A program made the translations under genes and the position numbers. Positions 24,010 to 33,052 of a DNA stretch of 64,000 nt are shown here, one piece after another. Position 1 is the stretch's first letter. Each line of letters starts with the position of its first letter. Source of the DNA: Halomontanus rarus. Lineage in GTDB: Archaea > Halobacteriota > Halobacteria > Halobacteriales > Natrialbaceae. The stretch is taken from positions 1,674,001 through 1,738,000 of the forward strand of contig NZ_CP071597.1 in assembly GCF_017357405.1 (NCBI RefSeq), read 5' to 3'. The notes under the pieces were generated by a model. The model made no database searches, was not told the origin of the DNA, and saw nothing but the letters and a program-made list of their open reading frames with translations.

Positions 24010-24894
24010 TCACCGCCCCTCGAGAACCGTCCGATCCACGCTGCCGTCAGCCGACCGCGTCAGCGCGAGCACCTCGGCGGGCGTCTCGAGAAGCACGCCC
24101 TCACCGCCGTCGCGCTCGAGGTTCGCGCCGATCAGGTCACCGGCGATCACGTTCCCGTTCCGTCGGGGACGTTCGACCGGCGTATGACCCACGAGCTGGC
24201 GCGGCGCGTCGGCGGGAAGCCACTCGAGTTTGAGCCAGAGACAGCCCGCACTCGCGTCTCGACCGGTCGCGAAGAGGTCCGGAAAGGCGTCGTAGACCTC
24301 CCGCTGGATCCGCTCGTCGTCCGCCGTCCCGAGTCCCTCGAGCAACCGGGTCGCCGCCTCGACTAGCGCGGCGTTCGCCGTCGCCGGGTCGACGCCGTCG
24401 GGGTGGCCCGCGTGGGTGTGGACGTACCGGTGTCCCTCGAACGCGACCGTCACGGACCCCTCGAGAACGGACTCGAGGAACGCCCGGACGGTCGACTCGC
24501 TCGCTCGAGCCGTGAAGCAGTCCTCGCTGGGATAGACGTCGCGGAAGAACAAGCCGGTCTCGTGGTTCCCGATATTGTAGCGTACGCGACCGGCCGGCGC
24601 CTGCTCGCGCAGGCGATCGACCAGCGCCAGCACGGCCGCCGAATCCGGCCCTCGATTGACGAGGTCGCCGTTGAACGCGAGGACGTAGTCGTTGCCGGCC
24701 CACTCGAGGCGGCCGTCCGCGTCGACGGTCACAACCGGCTCGAAGTCGGGGTGATCGGCGAGTGTCGACAGCGCGCTCCGGGCCGCCTCGAGGTAGCCGT
24801 GGACGTCGCTGATGCTGACGACAGTCGGTTCGCTCGACAGCGGCGCGACCGACTGGCGCAGTTCGGAGGGCGGTGTCGATCGGCCGGTGTCCAT
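24010..24894 (-). CDS. calcineurin-like metallophosphoesterase
   Basis: The 294-residue protein carries the metallophosphatase signature set: SISDVHG (Asp30, His32), FNGDLVNRG (75-82), IGNHET (108-113) and the later VHTHAGHPDG and LVGHTPVERP histidine motifs. These bind a di-metal centre that hydrolyses phosphomonoesters or diesters. The layout, with GDLVNRGPDS and GNHE, is closest to the PPP/ApaH-like serine/threonine phosphatase or Ap4A hydrolase subgroup. The substrate cannot be fixed from sequence. It lies 50 bp downstream of the geranylgeranyl reductase gene on the same strand. Confidence 0.85.
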   Translation of the reverse strand: MDTGRSTPPSELRQSVAPLSSEPTVVSISDVHGYLEAARSALSTLADHPDFEPVVTVDADGRLEWAGNDYVLAFNGDLVNRGPDSAAVLALVDRLREQAPAGRVRYNIGNHETGLFFRDVYPSEDCFTARASESTVRAFLESVLEGSVTVAFEGHRYVHTHAGHPDGVDPATANAALVEAATRLLEGLGTADDERIQREVYDAFPDLFATGRDASAGCLWLKLEWLPADAPRQLVGHTPVERPRRNGNVIAGDLIGANLERDGGEGVLLETPAEVLALTRSADGSVDRTVLEGR

Positions 24895-24944
24895 ATCGTA
24901 CCGTTCTCGAGAACAGGCGTTTCAATCGATCGGTCCGGGTCGGT

Positions 24945-26102
24945 TCAGCCGCCGGACGCCGACGACGCTCCCGATTCACCGCCCAGCATCGCCTTCAGGT
25001 GCTCGAGGGAGAACACCGACGTCGGTCGGTCCATGTGGACGCCGATCTCCCCCGAGGCCGCACGCAGCCCGACGCGCTGGACCGGCTCGGGCAGGGAGTA
25101 GGCCCGGCGGAGCCAGTGGCCCAGTTCGATCTCGCGCTCTAAATCCTCGCGCCAGGCGTGTTCGTAGGCCGCGAGCGAGGTGGGTCGGTCGGGATCGATC
25201 TCTCGGGCCGCGTGGTCGGCGCTGGTCATGCTGTAGAGGATGCCGCCGCCGGTGAACGGCTTGGTCTGGGCCGCGGCGTCGCCGATCAGAAAGCCCCGGC
25301 GGGAGGTCACCCGATCCGGCGGCCCGATCGGAATCAGCCCCGAACAGCGGTGGGAGACGTCGATCTCGTAGCCGTCGATCAACTCCTCGAAGTGTTTGTT
25401 CACCTGGACGCCCGGCGGCGCGGCGAGGCCGTACTCGACGCCCGCCTCGTGGCGCGGGATCCGCCAGGCGAAGAACGTTGGCGCGGTGAGGTGGACGTCC
25501 ACGAAATCCGTGTCGTCCGGTTCGTCGGAGAACGCGAGCACGCCGTGGAGGAGTTCGCCCGGTTCGGGCAGGGAGAGCGCGTCGCGCACCCTCGAGCGCG
25601 GGCCGTCGCAGCCGGCGATCATCTTCGCCTCGTAGGTGTCGGTGCCGTCGGGTCCCTTCGCCGTCACCTCGACGCGGTCGTGGAACTCCCGGACGTCGGT
25701 CACGGTGTGGTGGTCGCGGACGTCCGCACCGGCCTCGCGTGCGAGGTCGGCGAGGTGGCGGTCGAGGCCGACGCGGTCGATGACGTTCGAGACGGCCTCG
25801 CGCTTGTAGAAGGGGTAGGTGTCCGTCTCGTCGCCGCCGATCGAGCCTCCGTTGGCGGTGGCGTCGCTATCGTGGGGTCCACCGACGTGAAACCGCGCAC
25901 CGTAGACCTCGTTCTGGAACAACTCCTCGCGGGCGCCCTCGCCCGTGTACTCCCAGATGTCGGTACTGACGTGGCCCGAGCAGGCGAGCGGCTCGCCGAC
26001 CGCTCCCTGTTCGAACGCGAGCACGTCGTAGCCGGCCTCGGCCGCTCGACGCGAAAAGCGCGCCCCGGCGGGACCGACACCCACGACGACGAAATCGTAC
26101 AT
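24945..26102 (-). CDS. geranylgeranyl reductase family flavoprotein
   Basis: The 385-residue protein opens with a Rossmann FAD motif (VVVGVGPAGARFSRRAAEAG) and has LACSGHVS near residue 40, matching the conserved Cys-containing substrate loop of digeranylgeranylglycerophospholipid reductases. A second FAD motif, GFLIGDAAAQTKPFTGGGI, lies near 270. These enzymes saturate isoprenoid chains of archaeal lipids or quinones. Haloarchaea carry several paralogues, so whether this one acts on phospholipid chains, menaquinone side chains or another prenyl group is open. The phosphoesterase gene follows on the same strand. Confidence 0.82.
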   Translation of the reverse strand: MYDFVVVGVGPAGARFSRRAAEAGYDVLAFEQGAVGEPLACSGHVSTDIWEYTGEGAREELFQNEVYGARFHVGGPHDSDATANGGSIGGDETDTYPFYKREAVSNVIDRVGLDRHLADLAREAGADVRDHHTVTDVREFHDRVEVTAKGPDGTDTYEAKMIAGCDGPRSRVRDALSLPEPGELLHGVLAFSDEPDDTDFVDVHLTAPTFFAWRIPRHEAGVEYGLAAPPGVQVNKHFEELIDGYEIDVSHRCSGLIPIGPPDRVTSRRGFLIGDAAAQTKPFTGGGILYSMTSADHAAREIDPDRPTSLAAYEHAWREDLEREIELGHWLRRAYSLPEPVQRVGLRAASGEIGVHMDRPTSVFSLEHLKAMLGGESGASSASGG

Positions 26103-26215
26103 ACCGGTACGTGTCCGCCGACCAGTAAATAGCTTCTCGAGTCAGTCGCGAAGCCGAGCGCCTGCGAGTGAGAGAGTCGAGACTCGACCGAGCGGTTTCT
26201 CACGATTCGAACACA

Positions 26216-26227
26216 CAAATACTAATA
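26216..26227 (+). promoter_or_regulatory. TATA-like box of the DUF6159 gene
   Basis: CAAATACTAATA is centred about 30 nt before the ATG at 26252, in a local AT-rich patch, consistent with a leaderless or near-leaderless transcript. Confidence 0.45.
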
Positions 26228-26251
26228 CTAGTAGTACTTTTACAGAAGATC

Positions 26252-27133
26252 ATGGGACTTTTCAGCCGACTCAAGACAGGATTCGTGCTGTCGATCGCCA
26301 GCCTCCGCGTACTGCGATCGCACCCGAAACTCGCAGTGTATCCGCTGCTGAGTGGGATCGCGTCGATCGTGTTCGTCCTCGCGCTCCTCGGCCCACTCTT
26401 TCTCGTGAGCGGGACCTCGATCGGCGGCCTCGAGTACGCCGCCCTCTTCGTCGTCTACCTCGGATCGACGTACATTGCGGCGCTGTTCAACGCCGGACTG
26501 GTCTACTCGGTCGGCCAGGTGTTCCGGGGTAACGACCCCGATATCGGCGACGGCCTCCGCGCCGCCTCCGGAAAGTCCGGCACGCTACTCGTCTGGGCGT
26601 TCGCGAGTGCCGTCGTCGGCATCGTCATTCAGGCCCTCGAGTCCCGCGGCGAGATCGGTGCACAGATCGCCGGGATGCTCTTCAGCGTCGGCTGGGCCAT
26701 CGCGACGTTCTTCATCATCCCCGTGATCGTCTTCGAAGACGACGTGAGCGTGAAGGGGATGTTCACGAAGAGCGCCTCGATCTTCAAAGAAACGTGGGGA
26801 GAGTCCGCCGGCGCCAACGTCGGCCTGAACGTCGTTCCGATGCTCATCGCGGTCGCCGGCATCGCGCTCGCGGTCGCCCTCGTCTTCGTCCTCCCGACCG
26901 GCGCGACGGTCGCGACCGCGGTCGTCATCGCCGTGCTCTCGATCGTCGCCGCGATGCTCGTCGGCGGCGTCATCACGGGCGTGGCGAAAACGGCCCTCTA
27001 CGTCTACGCGACCGAGGACATCCAGCCCGACGAGTTCAACGAGTTCAATTTCGACTCGCTGTTCGGAAGCGACGAGGGCTCGAGTTCCCGACGCGGCTCC
27101 GGCGGCGTGCTCGGCCAGAAAGGCGGCATCTGA
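26252..27133 (+). CDS. DUF6159 family membrane protein
   Basis: The 293-residue protein starts MGLFSRLKTGFVLSIASLRV and has about six long hydrophobic segments: 25-50, 55-85, 105-125, 135-160, and two near 190-245. A short acidic, Ser/Gly-rich C-terminal tail lies in the cytoplasm if helices are even-numbered. The opening LKTGFVLSIASLRVLRSHPKL is typical of DUF6159 proteins of unknown function, which are often mentioned alongside DUF4013 membrane proteins. The ATG at 26252 was chosen because upstream in-frame residues are hydrophilic and cross the promoter box. Confidence 0.7.
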   Translation: MGLFSRLKTGFVLSIASLRVLRSHPKLAVYPLLSGIASIVFVLALLGPLFLVSGTSIGGLEYAALFVVYLGSTYIAALFNAGLVYSVGQVFRGNDPDIGDGLRAASGKSGTLLVWAFASAVVGIVIQALESRGEIGAQIAGMLFSVGWAIATFFIIPVIVFEDDVSVKGMFTKSASIFKETWGESAGANVGLNVVPMLIAVAGIALAVALVFVLPTGATVATAVVIAVLSIVAAMLVGGVITGVAKTALYVYATEDIQPDEFNEFNFDSLFGSDEGSSSRRGSGGVLGQKGGI

Positions 27134-27180
27134 GTCCGTACTCGGTCTTTTTAGCGACCGTCTCGAAACGGGAACTCCGA

Positions 27181-27768
27181 TCAGGAGAGCAATTCCCACA
27201 ACCGCTCGCCGTCCCCCTCGAAGCGCTCGAGCAGTGCTCGAACCTCTTCTCGCACGTCTTCGGTCACCTCGACGTGAACCATTCCTTCGCCGGGCTGGCC
27301 GTAGACCACGCTCGCGCCGTCGGGCGCGGCGACGATTGCAGGCAGCGCGGCGAGGTCCTCCTCGCCGTCGACGACGATCGTGGTCGGTTCGGGGCGCTCG
27401 AGGGCGTCGACGAGCGCGAGGACGAGCGCCTCGGTGAGGACGGCCGGCGGGTTGGTGACCTCGACCGAAAGTGCGGTCTCGGTCGTGACCGCCTCGCGGA
27501 TCTCCGCGTCGACAGCCTGACGTTCGGTGCGGCCGTCGACGACCGACACGTCGGGTGCGGTTCCGGCCGCTCGGAGGTGGTAGGTGACCATGTCGCCGAC
27601 GGCGATGAGGGGCGTCCCGGCACGCTCGAGGAGTTCCTCGGCGTCGGTTTCGATCGAGCCGAACGGCTCCTTGAGTTCGTCGCGGACGTCGGTCGGCAAG
27701 GAAAGCAACGGCTGGTCGTCCGCGTCGTCGGGCGGCGAGTTCTGGTTGCGGTCGTGATCGCGAGTCAC
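27181..27768 (-). CDS. GTP-dependent dephospho-CoA kinase (DUF359)
   Basis: The 195-residue product contains GDMVTYHLRAAG and DGRTERQAV, then NPPAVLTEALVLAL, TTIVVDGEEDLAALPAI and VVYGQPGEGMVHVEV, the conserved blocks of the archaeal DUF359 family. This family was shown to phosphorylate dephospho-CoA with GTP as the last step of CoA biosynthesis in Thermococcus. The likely start is a GTG at 27768, 1 nt after the spt4 stop codon, with a longer alternative upstream that overlaps spt4. It is the last gene of the eIF2-gamma operon. Confidence 0.85.
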   Translation of the reverse strand: MTRDHDRNQNSPPDDADDQPLLSLPTDVRDELKEPFGSIETDAEELLERAGTPLIAVGDMVTYHLRAAGTAPDVSVVDGRTERQAVDAEIREAVTTETALSVEVTNPPAVLTEALVLALVDALERPEPTTIVVDGEEDLAALPAIVAAPDGASVVYGQPGEGMVHVEVTEDVREEVRALLERFEGDGERLWELLS

Positions 27769-27769
27769 G

Positions 27770-27967
27770 TCACCGAACTTTGAGCGCGTACGCGCCCGCT
27801 TCGTCGACCTGCATCTCGCGAGCGATCGCACTCGATTCGGGGTGTGCGATGACGACGTAGCCGGCCCAGTCCTCGGTGAGCGAGGACGAACTGCAGGCGA
27901 CGCAGGTGTTCTCGTTGGGGTCGTTCACGCGGTGACACTCGCGACAGACGAGTCGGTCGGATGCCAT
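27770..27967 (-). CDS. spt4: transcription elongation factor Spt4
   Basis: The 65-residue protein has a four-cysteine zinc site, LVCRECHRV and NTCVACSSSSL, followed by DWAGYVVIAHPESS, the Spt5-binding edge strand. This is the expected size of archaeal Spt4 (RpoE2). With Spt5 NGN domain it clamps RNA polymerase and increases processivity. Its stop lies 1 nt before the next gene's GTG, and 2 nt separate it from rpoE1 upstream, consistent with one tight operon. Confidence 0.95.
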   Translation of the reverse strand: MASDRLVCRECHRVNDPNENTCVACSSSSLTEDWAGYVVIAHPESSAIAREMQVDEAGAYALKVR

Positions 27968-27969
27968 CG

Positions 27970-28539
27970 TTATTCACCCGCGGCAGCTTCGCGTTTTTCC
28001 CGTTCCTCTTTCAGCCAGCCGTGTTTCCCGAGTCCGGGCTGTTTGGCCGTCAGACCGATCTTCGAGTCGCGCGGGTTGCGCTCGTCGATGCTCTTGGTGA
28101 CGATCCGCGCGCGGACGGCGTCGTCGACGCCGAGCGTGCGGTTGGACTCGTTCGAGGCCAGCTGTTGGTTCTCCCCGTCGTAGGCCAGGTACTCGTCGGA
28201 GATCTGCGAGACGTGCAAGAGTCCGTCGACCGGACCGATCCCGACGAAGGCGCCGAACTCGACGACCTCGACGACGGTCCCGTCGACGACCTCCTGCATC
28301 TCCGGATCGAAGGTGACCGCGTCGAACTCCGCCTCGTAGTAGACGCCCGGACGATTGGGGAGGACGGTCCCCTCGCCGATATCCTGAACGTTGACGACGG
28401 AGACGACGCTTCCCACCTCCTCGTCCATCTGTCCCTCGAGTTTGTCCTGAAGCAGTCGCTTGACGAGATTCGGCGAGACGTCGCCGAGTTCCTTTGGGGG
28501 CACTTCCACCGTGTCTTTTAATCTAACCCGTTTGTACAT
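27970..28539 (-). CDS. rpo7: RNA polymerase subunit Rpo7/RpoE1
   Basis: The 189-residue protein starts MYKRVRLKDTVEVPPKELG, the N-terminal RNP-like tip domain of subunit E', and carries an S1/OB domain at about 80-165 with VVEFGAFVGIGPVDGLLHVSQ. Together with Rpo4 it forms the stalk that binds emerging RNA and aids open-complex formation. The C-terminus has a short basic, glutamate-rich extension. It is followed 2 nt later by spt4, and preceded directly by the PIN-domain gene, as in other euryarchaeal operons. Confidence 0.95.
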   Translation of the reverse strand: MYKRVRLKDTVEVPPKELGDVSPNLVKRLLQDKLEGQMDEEVGSVVSVVNVQDIGEGTVLPNRPGVYYEAEFDAVTFDPEMQEVVDGTVVEVVEFGAFVGIGPVDGLLHVSQISDEYLAYDGENQQLASNESNRTLGVDDAVRARIVTKSIDERNPRDSKIGLTAKQPGLGKHGWLKEEREKREAAAGE

Positions 28540-28926
28540 CTATGGTCGAGTGATTGCCAACTTGTTTCTCCCGCGTAATGCAATTACCGGTCTGTCCACC
28601 TCGAGTACTCTGTCTCGAAGCGGACGGTCGTTCGTGACGACGTAGTCGACGGTGCCCTCGCGGGCGAGTTCGACGAGCGCGTCGTCCGCGTACGATGCCT
28701 CCGTGTCGACCACGAGACAGCGTTCGATCGCCAGATCGTGGCCGACGTTCGCTGCGGTACCCTCGGTGCCGCCTTTCTCCGCGAGGCGACGGAGTTCTTC
28801 GACGACCGCCTGGGGCGCAGTTGGCTCGAACGCGTCCAGGAGTCGATCGAGTTCGTCGAACAATCGCACGTCGAGTTCGACCGGCATCATGAGTGCACTC
28901 GTGTCGAGGGCGACCCGCACCGTCAT
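28540..28926 (-). CDS. PIN-domain protein, FCF1/Utp24-like
   Basis: The 128-residue protein fits a stand-alone PIN nuclease: ALDTSALMMPVE (first Asp at residue 8), VVEELRRLAEKGG, DDALVELARE and YVVTNDRPLRDRV supply the four acidic metal ligands. The neighbours eIF2-gamma and Rpo7, and the lack of an adjacent antitoxin, favour a ribosome or rRNA-maturation role like FCF1/Utp24 over a toxin VapC. Its start and stop are within 1-2 nt of the flanking genes. The substrate has to be inferred from context only. Confidence 0.75.
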   Translation of the reverse strand: MTVRVALDTSALMMPVELDVRLFDELDRLLDAFEPTAPQAVVEELRRLAEKGGTEGTAANVGHDLAIERCLVVDTEASYADDALVELAREGTVDYVVTNDRPLRDRVLEVDRPVIALRGRNKLAITRP

Positions 28927-28927
28927 A

Positions 28928-30160
28928 TCAGTCCGTGAGCGTGCCGAGGCCGATTAACCGCCATCGCGCACCGATACGGCGGTTGATCGCGATCTTCGCG
29001 CCCGGCTCGGCACAGACGGGGCGCTTGAGTTTGACCTCGCACTCGTTCTCGCGCGCGCTCGTCACCGCGCCGACCGTCGTCGCCGTGCCGACGGTCATCA
29101 TCAGCGGCTCGCCCGTACTGATTTCGTCGACCGTCTCCCCGCCGTCGACACCGACGACGCGCTCTAAGAGGTCGACCTCCATGGTGAACTGCTCCCACGT
29201 TGGCGGGAGCGAGCCCGGCGGCCCGGCGACGCGGCCCGCGAGGGCGTCACCCTTGGTGAGCGAGGGATCGAGTGCGGTTCCGACGCCGAGCAGTCCGCCG
29301 GGCGTCGCCGAGTCGACGTTCGACCCGCCGGCCTGTAGCGACCGGATCGTCGTCTGGATCGGGACGTACTCCGACTGGCCGCCCTCCTCGACCTCGCGGC
29401 CGGGGCGGATCTCCAAGTCGTCGTCGACCTCGAGTTCGCCTTCGACGAGACTGCCGCCGAGGACGCCGCCGGTGAGATCCTCCCACGTGGTGCCCGGTTT
29501 GTTGATGTCGAAACTGCGCGCGACGTGGAGTCGCGGGTCGGCATCCGGATCACGGTCGGGCGTCGGGATGTGCTCTTCGATCGCCTGAATGAGCAGGTCG
29601 ATGTTGACGTCCTGCCCGGCGGAGATCGGAACGACGGGTGCGTCTTCGGCGACCGTCCCCTCGACGAACTCCTGAATCTGTTCGTAGTTGTTTCGTGCGG
29701 TCTCGCCGTCGACCAGGTCGACCTTGTTCTGTGCGATGACGATGTTGTCGATGCCGATGATGTCCAGCGCCATCAGGTGCTCTTCGGTCTGGGGCTGGGG
29801 AACGGGCTCGGACGCGGAGACGACCAGCACCGCGCCGTCCATGATCGCTGCGCCCGAGAGCATCGTCGCCATCAGTGTCTCGTGACCCGGTGCGTCGACG
29901 AACGAGACGGTTCGCAACGGCTCGCTCGGCGAGCCGTCGGGACACTCCTCCTCGACGGTGTAACACTGGGGCTCGTCCACGTCCGGACAGTGCCGGAACG
30001 TCGCGTCGGCGTAGCCCAGCCGGATGGAGATACCGCGTTTCATCTCCTCTGAGTGCTGGTCGGTCCACGAGCCGCTCAGGGCCTGGACCAGCGTCGTCTT
30101 TCCGTGATCGACGTGGCCAACGAGTCCGATGTTCACCTCCGGTTGTCGGTTTCCTGCCAT
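28928..30160 (-). CDS. eif2g: translation initiation factor 2 subunit gamma
   Basis: The 410-residue GTPase has all G motifs: [10 protein letters not shown] (G1), [15 protein letters not shown] (G3), NKVDLV (G4) and the SAG loop (G5), followed by the two beta-barrel domains. A cysteine cluster ([10 protein letters not shown] ... ECPDG) forms the zinc knuckle region near 60-75. The protein delivers Met-tRNAi to the small ribosomal subunit as the aIF2 heterotrimer. The ATG at 30160 gives the normal [13 protein letters not shown]-terminus. It leads a five-gene operon that ends with the dephospho-CoA kinase. Confidence 0.96.
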   Translation of the reverse strand: MAGNRQPEVNIGLVGHVDHGKTTLVQALSGSWTDQHSEEMKRGISIRLGYADATFRHCPDVDEPQCYTVEEECPDGSPSEPLRTVSFVDAPGHETLMATMLSGAAIMDGAVLVVSASEPVPQPQTEEHLMALDIIGIDNIVIAQNKVDLVDGETARNNYEQIQEFVEGTVAEDAPVVPISAGQDVNIDLLIQAIEEHIPTPDRDPDADPRLHVARSFDINKPGTTWEDLTGGVLGGSLVEGELEVDDDLEIRPGREVEEGGQSEYVPIQTTIRSLQAGGSNVDSATPGGLLGVGTALDPSLTKGDALAGRVAGPPGSLPPTWEQFTMEVDLLERVVGVDGGETVDEISTGEPLMMTVGTATTVGAVTSARENECEVKLKRPVCAEPGAKIAINRRIGARWRLIGLGTLTD

Positions 30161-30200
30161 AAGAGAGTGAGTAATCTTGGATACAGCTTCCCCGCTGCGC

Positions 30201-30210
30201 TTGATAAACC
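30201..30210 (-). promoter_or_regulatory. TATA-like box of the eif2g operon
   Basis: Read on the minus strand this is GGTTTATCAA, about 45 nt before the eif2g ATG at 30160. This implies a short leader of about 20 nt. Confidence 0.45.
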
Positions 30211-30265
30211 TACTGTTCTGAGGGCGCGAGGGCGGTCGTTCACACGGATCCCACGGGCGCAAAGA

Positions 30266-30497
30266 GTTAGCGGTCGACGAGCTGTGCCGAGGTACCGTCG
30301 TCGGAAACGTCGATCGAACCGTCGACAGACCGTTCGTCCTCGTCCCAGCCGTCCGCTTTCCACCGTCCGTTTCTCGAGCGATCACTCGTCGTATCGTCGA
30401 CGCGGATGGTTGCCTCGCCGTCGTGTCGCGTTCGGGTCGTCCGGCCCGGAGCGGCATCCTCGAACGCGGAAAGGTAAACTCGCGTACAAAAACGAGA
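30266..30497 (-). pseudogene. coding-like frame without a standard start codon
   Basis: Between eif2g and the divergent regulator, the minus strand has a 76-codon frame with strong haloarchaeal features: acidic composition, high third-position GC, and segments [40 protein letters not shown] and [16 protein letters not shown] before a TAA. The frame starts after a TGA at 30498-30500 and holds no ATG, GTG or TTG ahead of VYLSAF. It may be a small gene that lost its 5' end, one with a non-standard start near 30485, or a frameshifted remnant. I recognise no family. Confidence 0.4.
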
Positions 30498-30504
30498 TCA
30501 AGCC

Positions 30505-30516
30505 AACGTTTTAGCC
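30505..30516 (+). promoter_or_regulatory. TATA-like box of the winged-helix regulator
   Basis: AACGTTTTAGCC is centred 28 nt before the ATG at 30539, so the regulator transcript is probably leaderless. The same box read on the other strand (TAAAAC) could drive the start-less frame. Confidence 0.45.
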
Positions 30517-30538
30517 GGACGACGTTCTGGATACGATC

Positions 30539-31477
30539 ATGAGCAGACCAGACGTGTCGAGCGAGGGAGAACCGCCACTCGAGTCGACGCCCGCGAGTCT
30601 CGACCCCGCCGACGCGTTCGCGCTGATCGGCAACGAGACGCGACTCGCTATCCTCGAGGCGCTGTGGGCGGCCGACGACCGGCCGGTCCCGTTCTCGGCG
30701 CTCCGCCGGGAGGTCGGGATGCGCGACTCCGCGCAGTTCAACTACCACTTACAGAAGCTGACGGGACACTTCATCACCAAGGTCGACGGCGCGAGCGACG
30801 AGGACGGAACCGGAGACGACGGCTACGCGTTCAAACACGCCGGCGAGAAGGTCGTCCGCTCGGTGATCGCGGGCTCGTTCAACGAACATCCGACGTTCGA
30901 GCCGTTCGCCGTCGAAGGGTCGTGTTTCGCGTGTAACGGTGCCCTCGAGGCGCGATACGACGACGAACGGCTGACGATCGTCTGTACCGACTGCGGCGAA
31001 GCCCACGGCGAGTACTCGTTCCCGCCGGGCGGACTGAACGACCGGACCGCCGAGGAGATCGCCGACGCGTTCGACCAGCGCGTGCGCCACCTCCACTGTC
31101 TCGCCGCCGACGGCGTCTGCCCCGAGTGCAGCGGCCGCATGGAGACCGAGATCGTCGACGAGGGCGAGTGCTGTCTCGGCGTCCGCGTGCGCGTCGACCA
31201 CGAGTGCGCCCAGTGCGGACACACGCTCTGTTCGGCGGCCGGCCTCCGACTGCTCGACCACTCCGCGGTCGTGAGTTTCCACCGCGAGCGCGGCGTGCCG
31301 CTGGACGAACGCTCCTACTGGACCCTGCCGTGGTGCGTCTCCGACGAGTACACCCAGGTCCTCGAGCGCGACCCCTGGCGGCTCGAGGTTCGGATGCCGG
31401 TCGACGGCGACGAACTCCGGGTGACGCTGGACGGCGATCTCTCGGTCCTGGAGACGAGCGTGCAGACCGCCGATTGA
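30539..31477 (+). CDS. winged-helix regulator with cysteine-rich domain (DUF7351-like)
   Basis: The 312-residue protein has an ArsR-like winged helix in residues 20-100 ([47 protein letters not shown]). Downstream are three CxxC pairs: [15 protein letters not shown] and GVCPECSG, and a fourth, [11 protein letters not shown], which probably bind zinc. A C-terminal strand-rich domain follows. This agrees with the DUF7351 layout in haloarchaea, as I recall it. Which genes it controls is unknown; the operator is not visible. Confidence 0.75.
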   Translation: MSRPDVSSEGEPPLESTPASLDPADAFALIGNETRLAILEALWAADDRPVPFSALRREVGMRDSAQFNYHLQKLTGHFITKVDGASDEDGTGDDGYAFKHAGEKVVRSVIAGSFNEHPTFEPFAVEGSCFACNGALEARYDDERLTIVCTDCGEAHGEYSFPPGGLNDRTAEEIADAFDQRVRHLHCLAADGVCPECSGRMETEIVDEGECCLGVRVRVDHECAQCGHTLCSAAGLRLLDHSAVVSFHRERGVPLDERSYWTLPWCVSDEYTQVLERDPWRLEVRMPVDGDELRVTLDGDLSVLETSVQTAD

Positions 31478-31672
31478 GCGTCAGCCGACCGTTTTTCGTT
31501 CGCTTTCTTTCGCCGACTGTATCGCTCCACCACGTCGGGTTCGGCCCGTCGATCGCGTCCGACTGTCCGACTCGTCGACTGAAACTGAGTTCAGTATCGT
31601 CGCTTACAGAAATGAATTTCAGATTACACTTATCGGCGTCGCGACGGTAGGATCACTCGAGGAGGAAACCAG

Positions 31673-32008
31673 ATGACGTCCAGATCCGCGCCACCGACGA
31701 TCGATCGCCCGCTCGAGGACTACAGCCTCGAGACGATACTCCTCGTCGACGTCCTGCTGGTCGCCGCCGTGCTCGCCGCGGTGGCGACCGCCCGCGTCGT
31801 CGAGTTCGCGTTCCCGGCGGCGTCGGCGGCGGGGTCCGCCGCCGCGGTCGCGGTCGGGCTGGCAGTGCTGCTCGGTACTCCGCTCGTCGCGAGCCGAGTC
31901 AGGGAGGCGATCGCGACCCGACATCGCGACCCCGATACCGATCTCGATTCCGACCGGGAGCTGTCACCGTCCGCACCCCCCGACGACGTCACCGCGCAGT
32001 CGGACTGA
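31673..32008 (+). CDS. small two-helix membrane protein
   Basis: The 111-residue protein has two hydrophobic helices (ILLVDVLLVAAVLAAVAT at about 23-40 and AAAVAVGLAVLLGTPLV at about 57-73) and an acidic soluble tail from residue 85. No family is recognised. An imperfect inverted repeat ACTGA-GT-TCAGT and GAAAT-GA-ATTTC lie in the 195 bp upstream and may mark a regulated promoter. It precedes the DUF5787 gene by 39 bp on the same strand. Confidence 0.55.
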   Translation: MTSRSAPPTIDRPLEDYSLETILLVDVLLVAAVLAAVATARVVEFAFPAASAAGSAAAVAVGLAVLLGTPLVASRVREAIATRHRDPDTDLDSDRELSPSAPPDDVTAQSD

Positions 32009-32047
32009 ACCCGACCTCTTTTCTCGACCCGCACCCTCTCAACTCCC

Positions 32048-33019
32048 GTGTCGGAGTTCGCCTTCGAACTCGAACTGTGTGCCGCCCTCGAAGACGGGGA
32101 GCACGGCGACTCGGTCGTCGCCCGACAACTCGGCGGCAGCGTCGCCGATCCCGGCGGCCGGATCCTCGATATCGTCTGCGTCGAACCCGGCCCCGAGTTC
32201 GCCGAGCGCGTCGCCATCACGGGCGAGACGATCCCCGAGGCCGCGATCGAGAGCGACGTCGGGACCGGCCGGGCGCGGTTCTGGAAGGACGCCTTCGACT
32301 GCCATCCCGAGCACGCTCGCCGAATCGTCGAGCGGGCCTGCGAGATCGGCTTCTTCGAGCGCGAGCGCCGCGGCGGCCGCGACTACGTCCGCCAGATCGC
32401 CCGCTATCCCGACTGGTACGGGACGATCGTCGGCATCGAGAACAAACCCGACCTCGGGACGCCGGGGGACCTCGAAGCCCAGCTCCGGACCGACGCGAGC
32501 CTCGGGCTGGTCGACGAGGCGATCCTCGCGACCGAGAGCTACGTCACGCGAGCGCACCTGAATCGGATTCCCGACGAGATCGGCGTCTGGCGTTTTTTCC
32601 CGGAGACGGGCGACCTCGAGGTGATCCGCGAACCGACGCGGCTTCCCGTCTCCGAACCGGGAATCGAACCCCTCGCCGAGCGCCCCGGACGAACCGACGT
32701 CGCGGTCGTCTCGGCCGCCGAGAAGGCGCGCGCACGCCGTCGCCTCGCGGAGCGGGCCTACGGCAAGGGGTGGCGCACCTACGCGTTCCCCGACTGCGAG
32801 GCGTACGAGTCGGCGACCGACCGCGGCGCGACGCTGCCTTACTGTTCGTGGAAGGGGCGTGTGGTCGATCCGGCCTCCGAGTGCGGGTCGGCGTGTGACG
32901 GGTTCGAAGCGGCCGAGACGCCGGACGTCGACCTCGAGGGCGAGCGCGAGGGACGAACGCCGTGGGTCGCCGATCCCGGCGGTGCGCGTCGGCAGTCGGG
33001 ACTCGACCAGTTCCTGTAG
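32048..33019 (+). CDS. DUF5787 family protein
   Basis: The 323-residue protein begins from a GTG at 32048 with MSEFAFELELCAALE and has a nuclease-like central region: ILDIVCVEPGPEF, IVGIENKPDLGTPGDLEAQL (with an E-x-K pair resembling restriction-endonuclease-like cores) and DEAILATESYVTR. The C-terminus holds several cysteines (DCEAYES, LPYCSWKG, ECGSACDGF). This agrees with DUF5787, conserved in haloarchaea. A PD-(D/E)XK-like nuclease fold is an inference from the D...E-x-K pattern; no activity is known to me. Confidence 0.65.
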   Translation: MSEFAFELELCAALEDGEHGDSVVARQLGGSVADPGGRILDIVCVEPGPEFAERVAITGETIPEAAIESDVGTGRARFWKDAFDCHPEHARRIVERACEIGFFERERRGGRDYVRQIARYPDWYGTIVGIENKPDLGTPGDLEAQLRTDASLGLVDEAILATESYVTRAHLNRIPDEIGVWRFFPETGDLEVIREPTRLPVSEPGIEPLAERPGRTDVAVVSAAEKARARRRLAERAYGKGWRTYAFPDCEAYESATDRGATLPYCSWKGRVVDPASECGSACDGFEAAETPDVDLEGEREGRTPWVADPGGARRQSGLDQFL

Positions 33020-33052
33020 TGTAGTCTCCGTACCGCGCGCCACCGCGACGCG

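Noticed and set aside
31540..31665. Inverted repeats ACTGA-GT-TCAGT and GAAAT-GA-ATTTC as an operator
   Set aside because: The arms are only 5 bp and the associated regulator is not evident, so I mention them with the gene but do not list a site.
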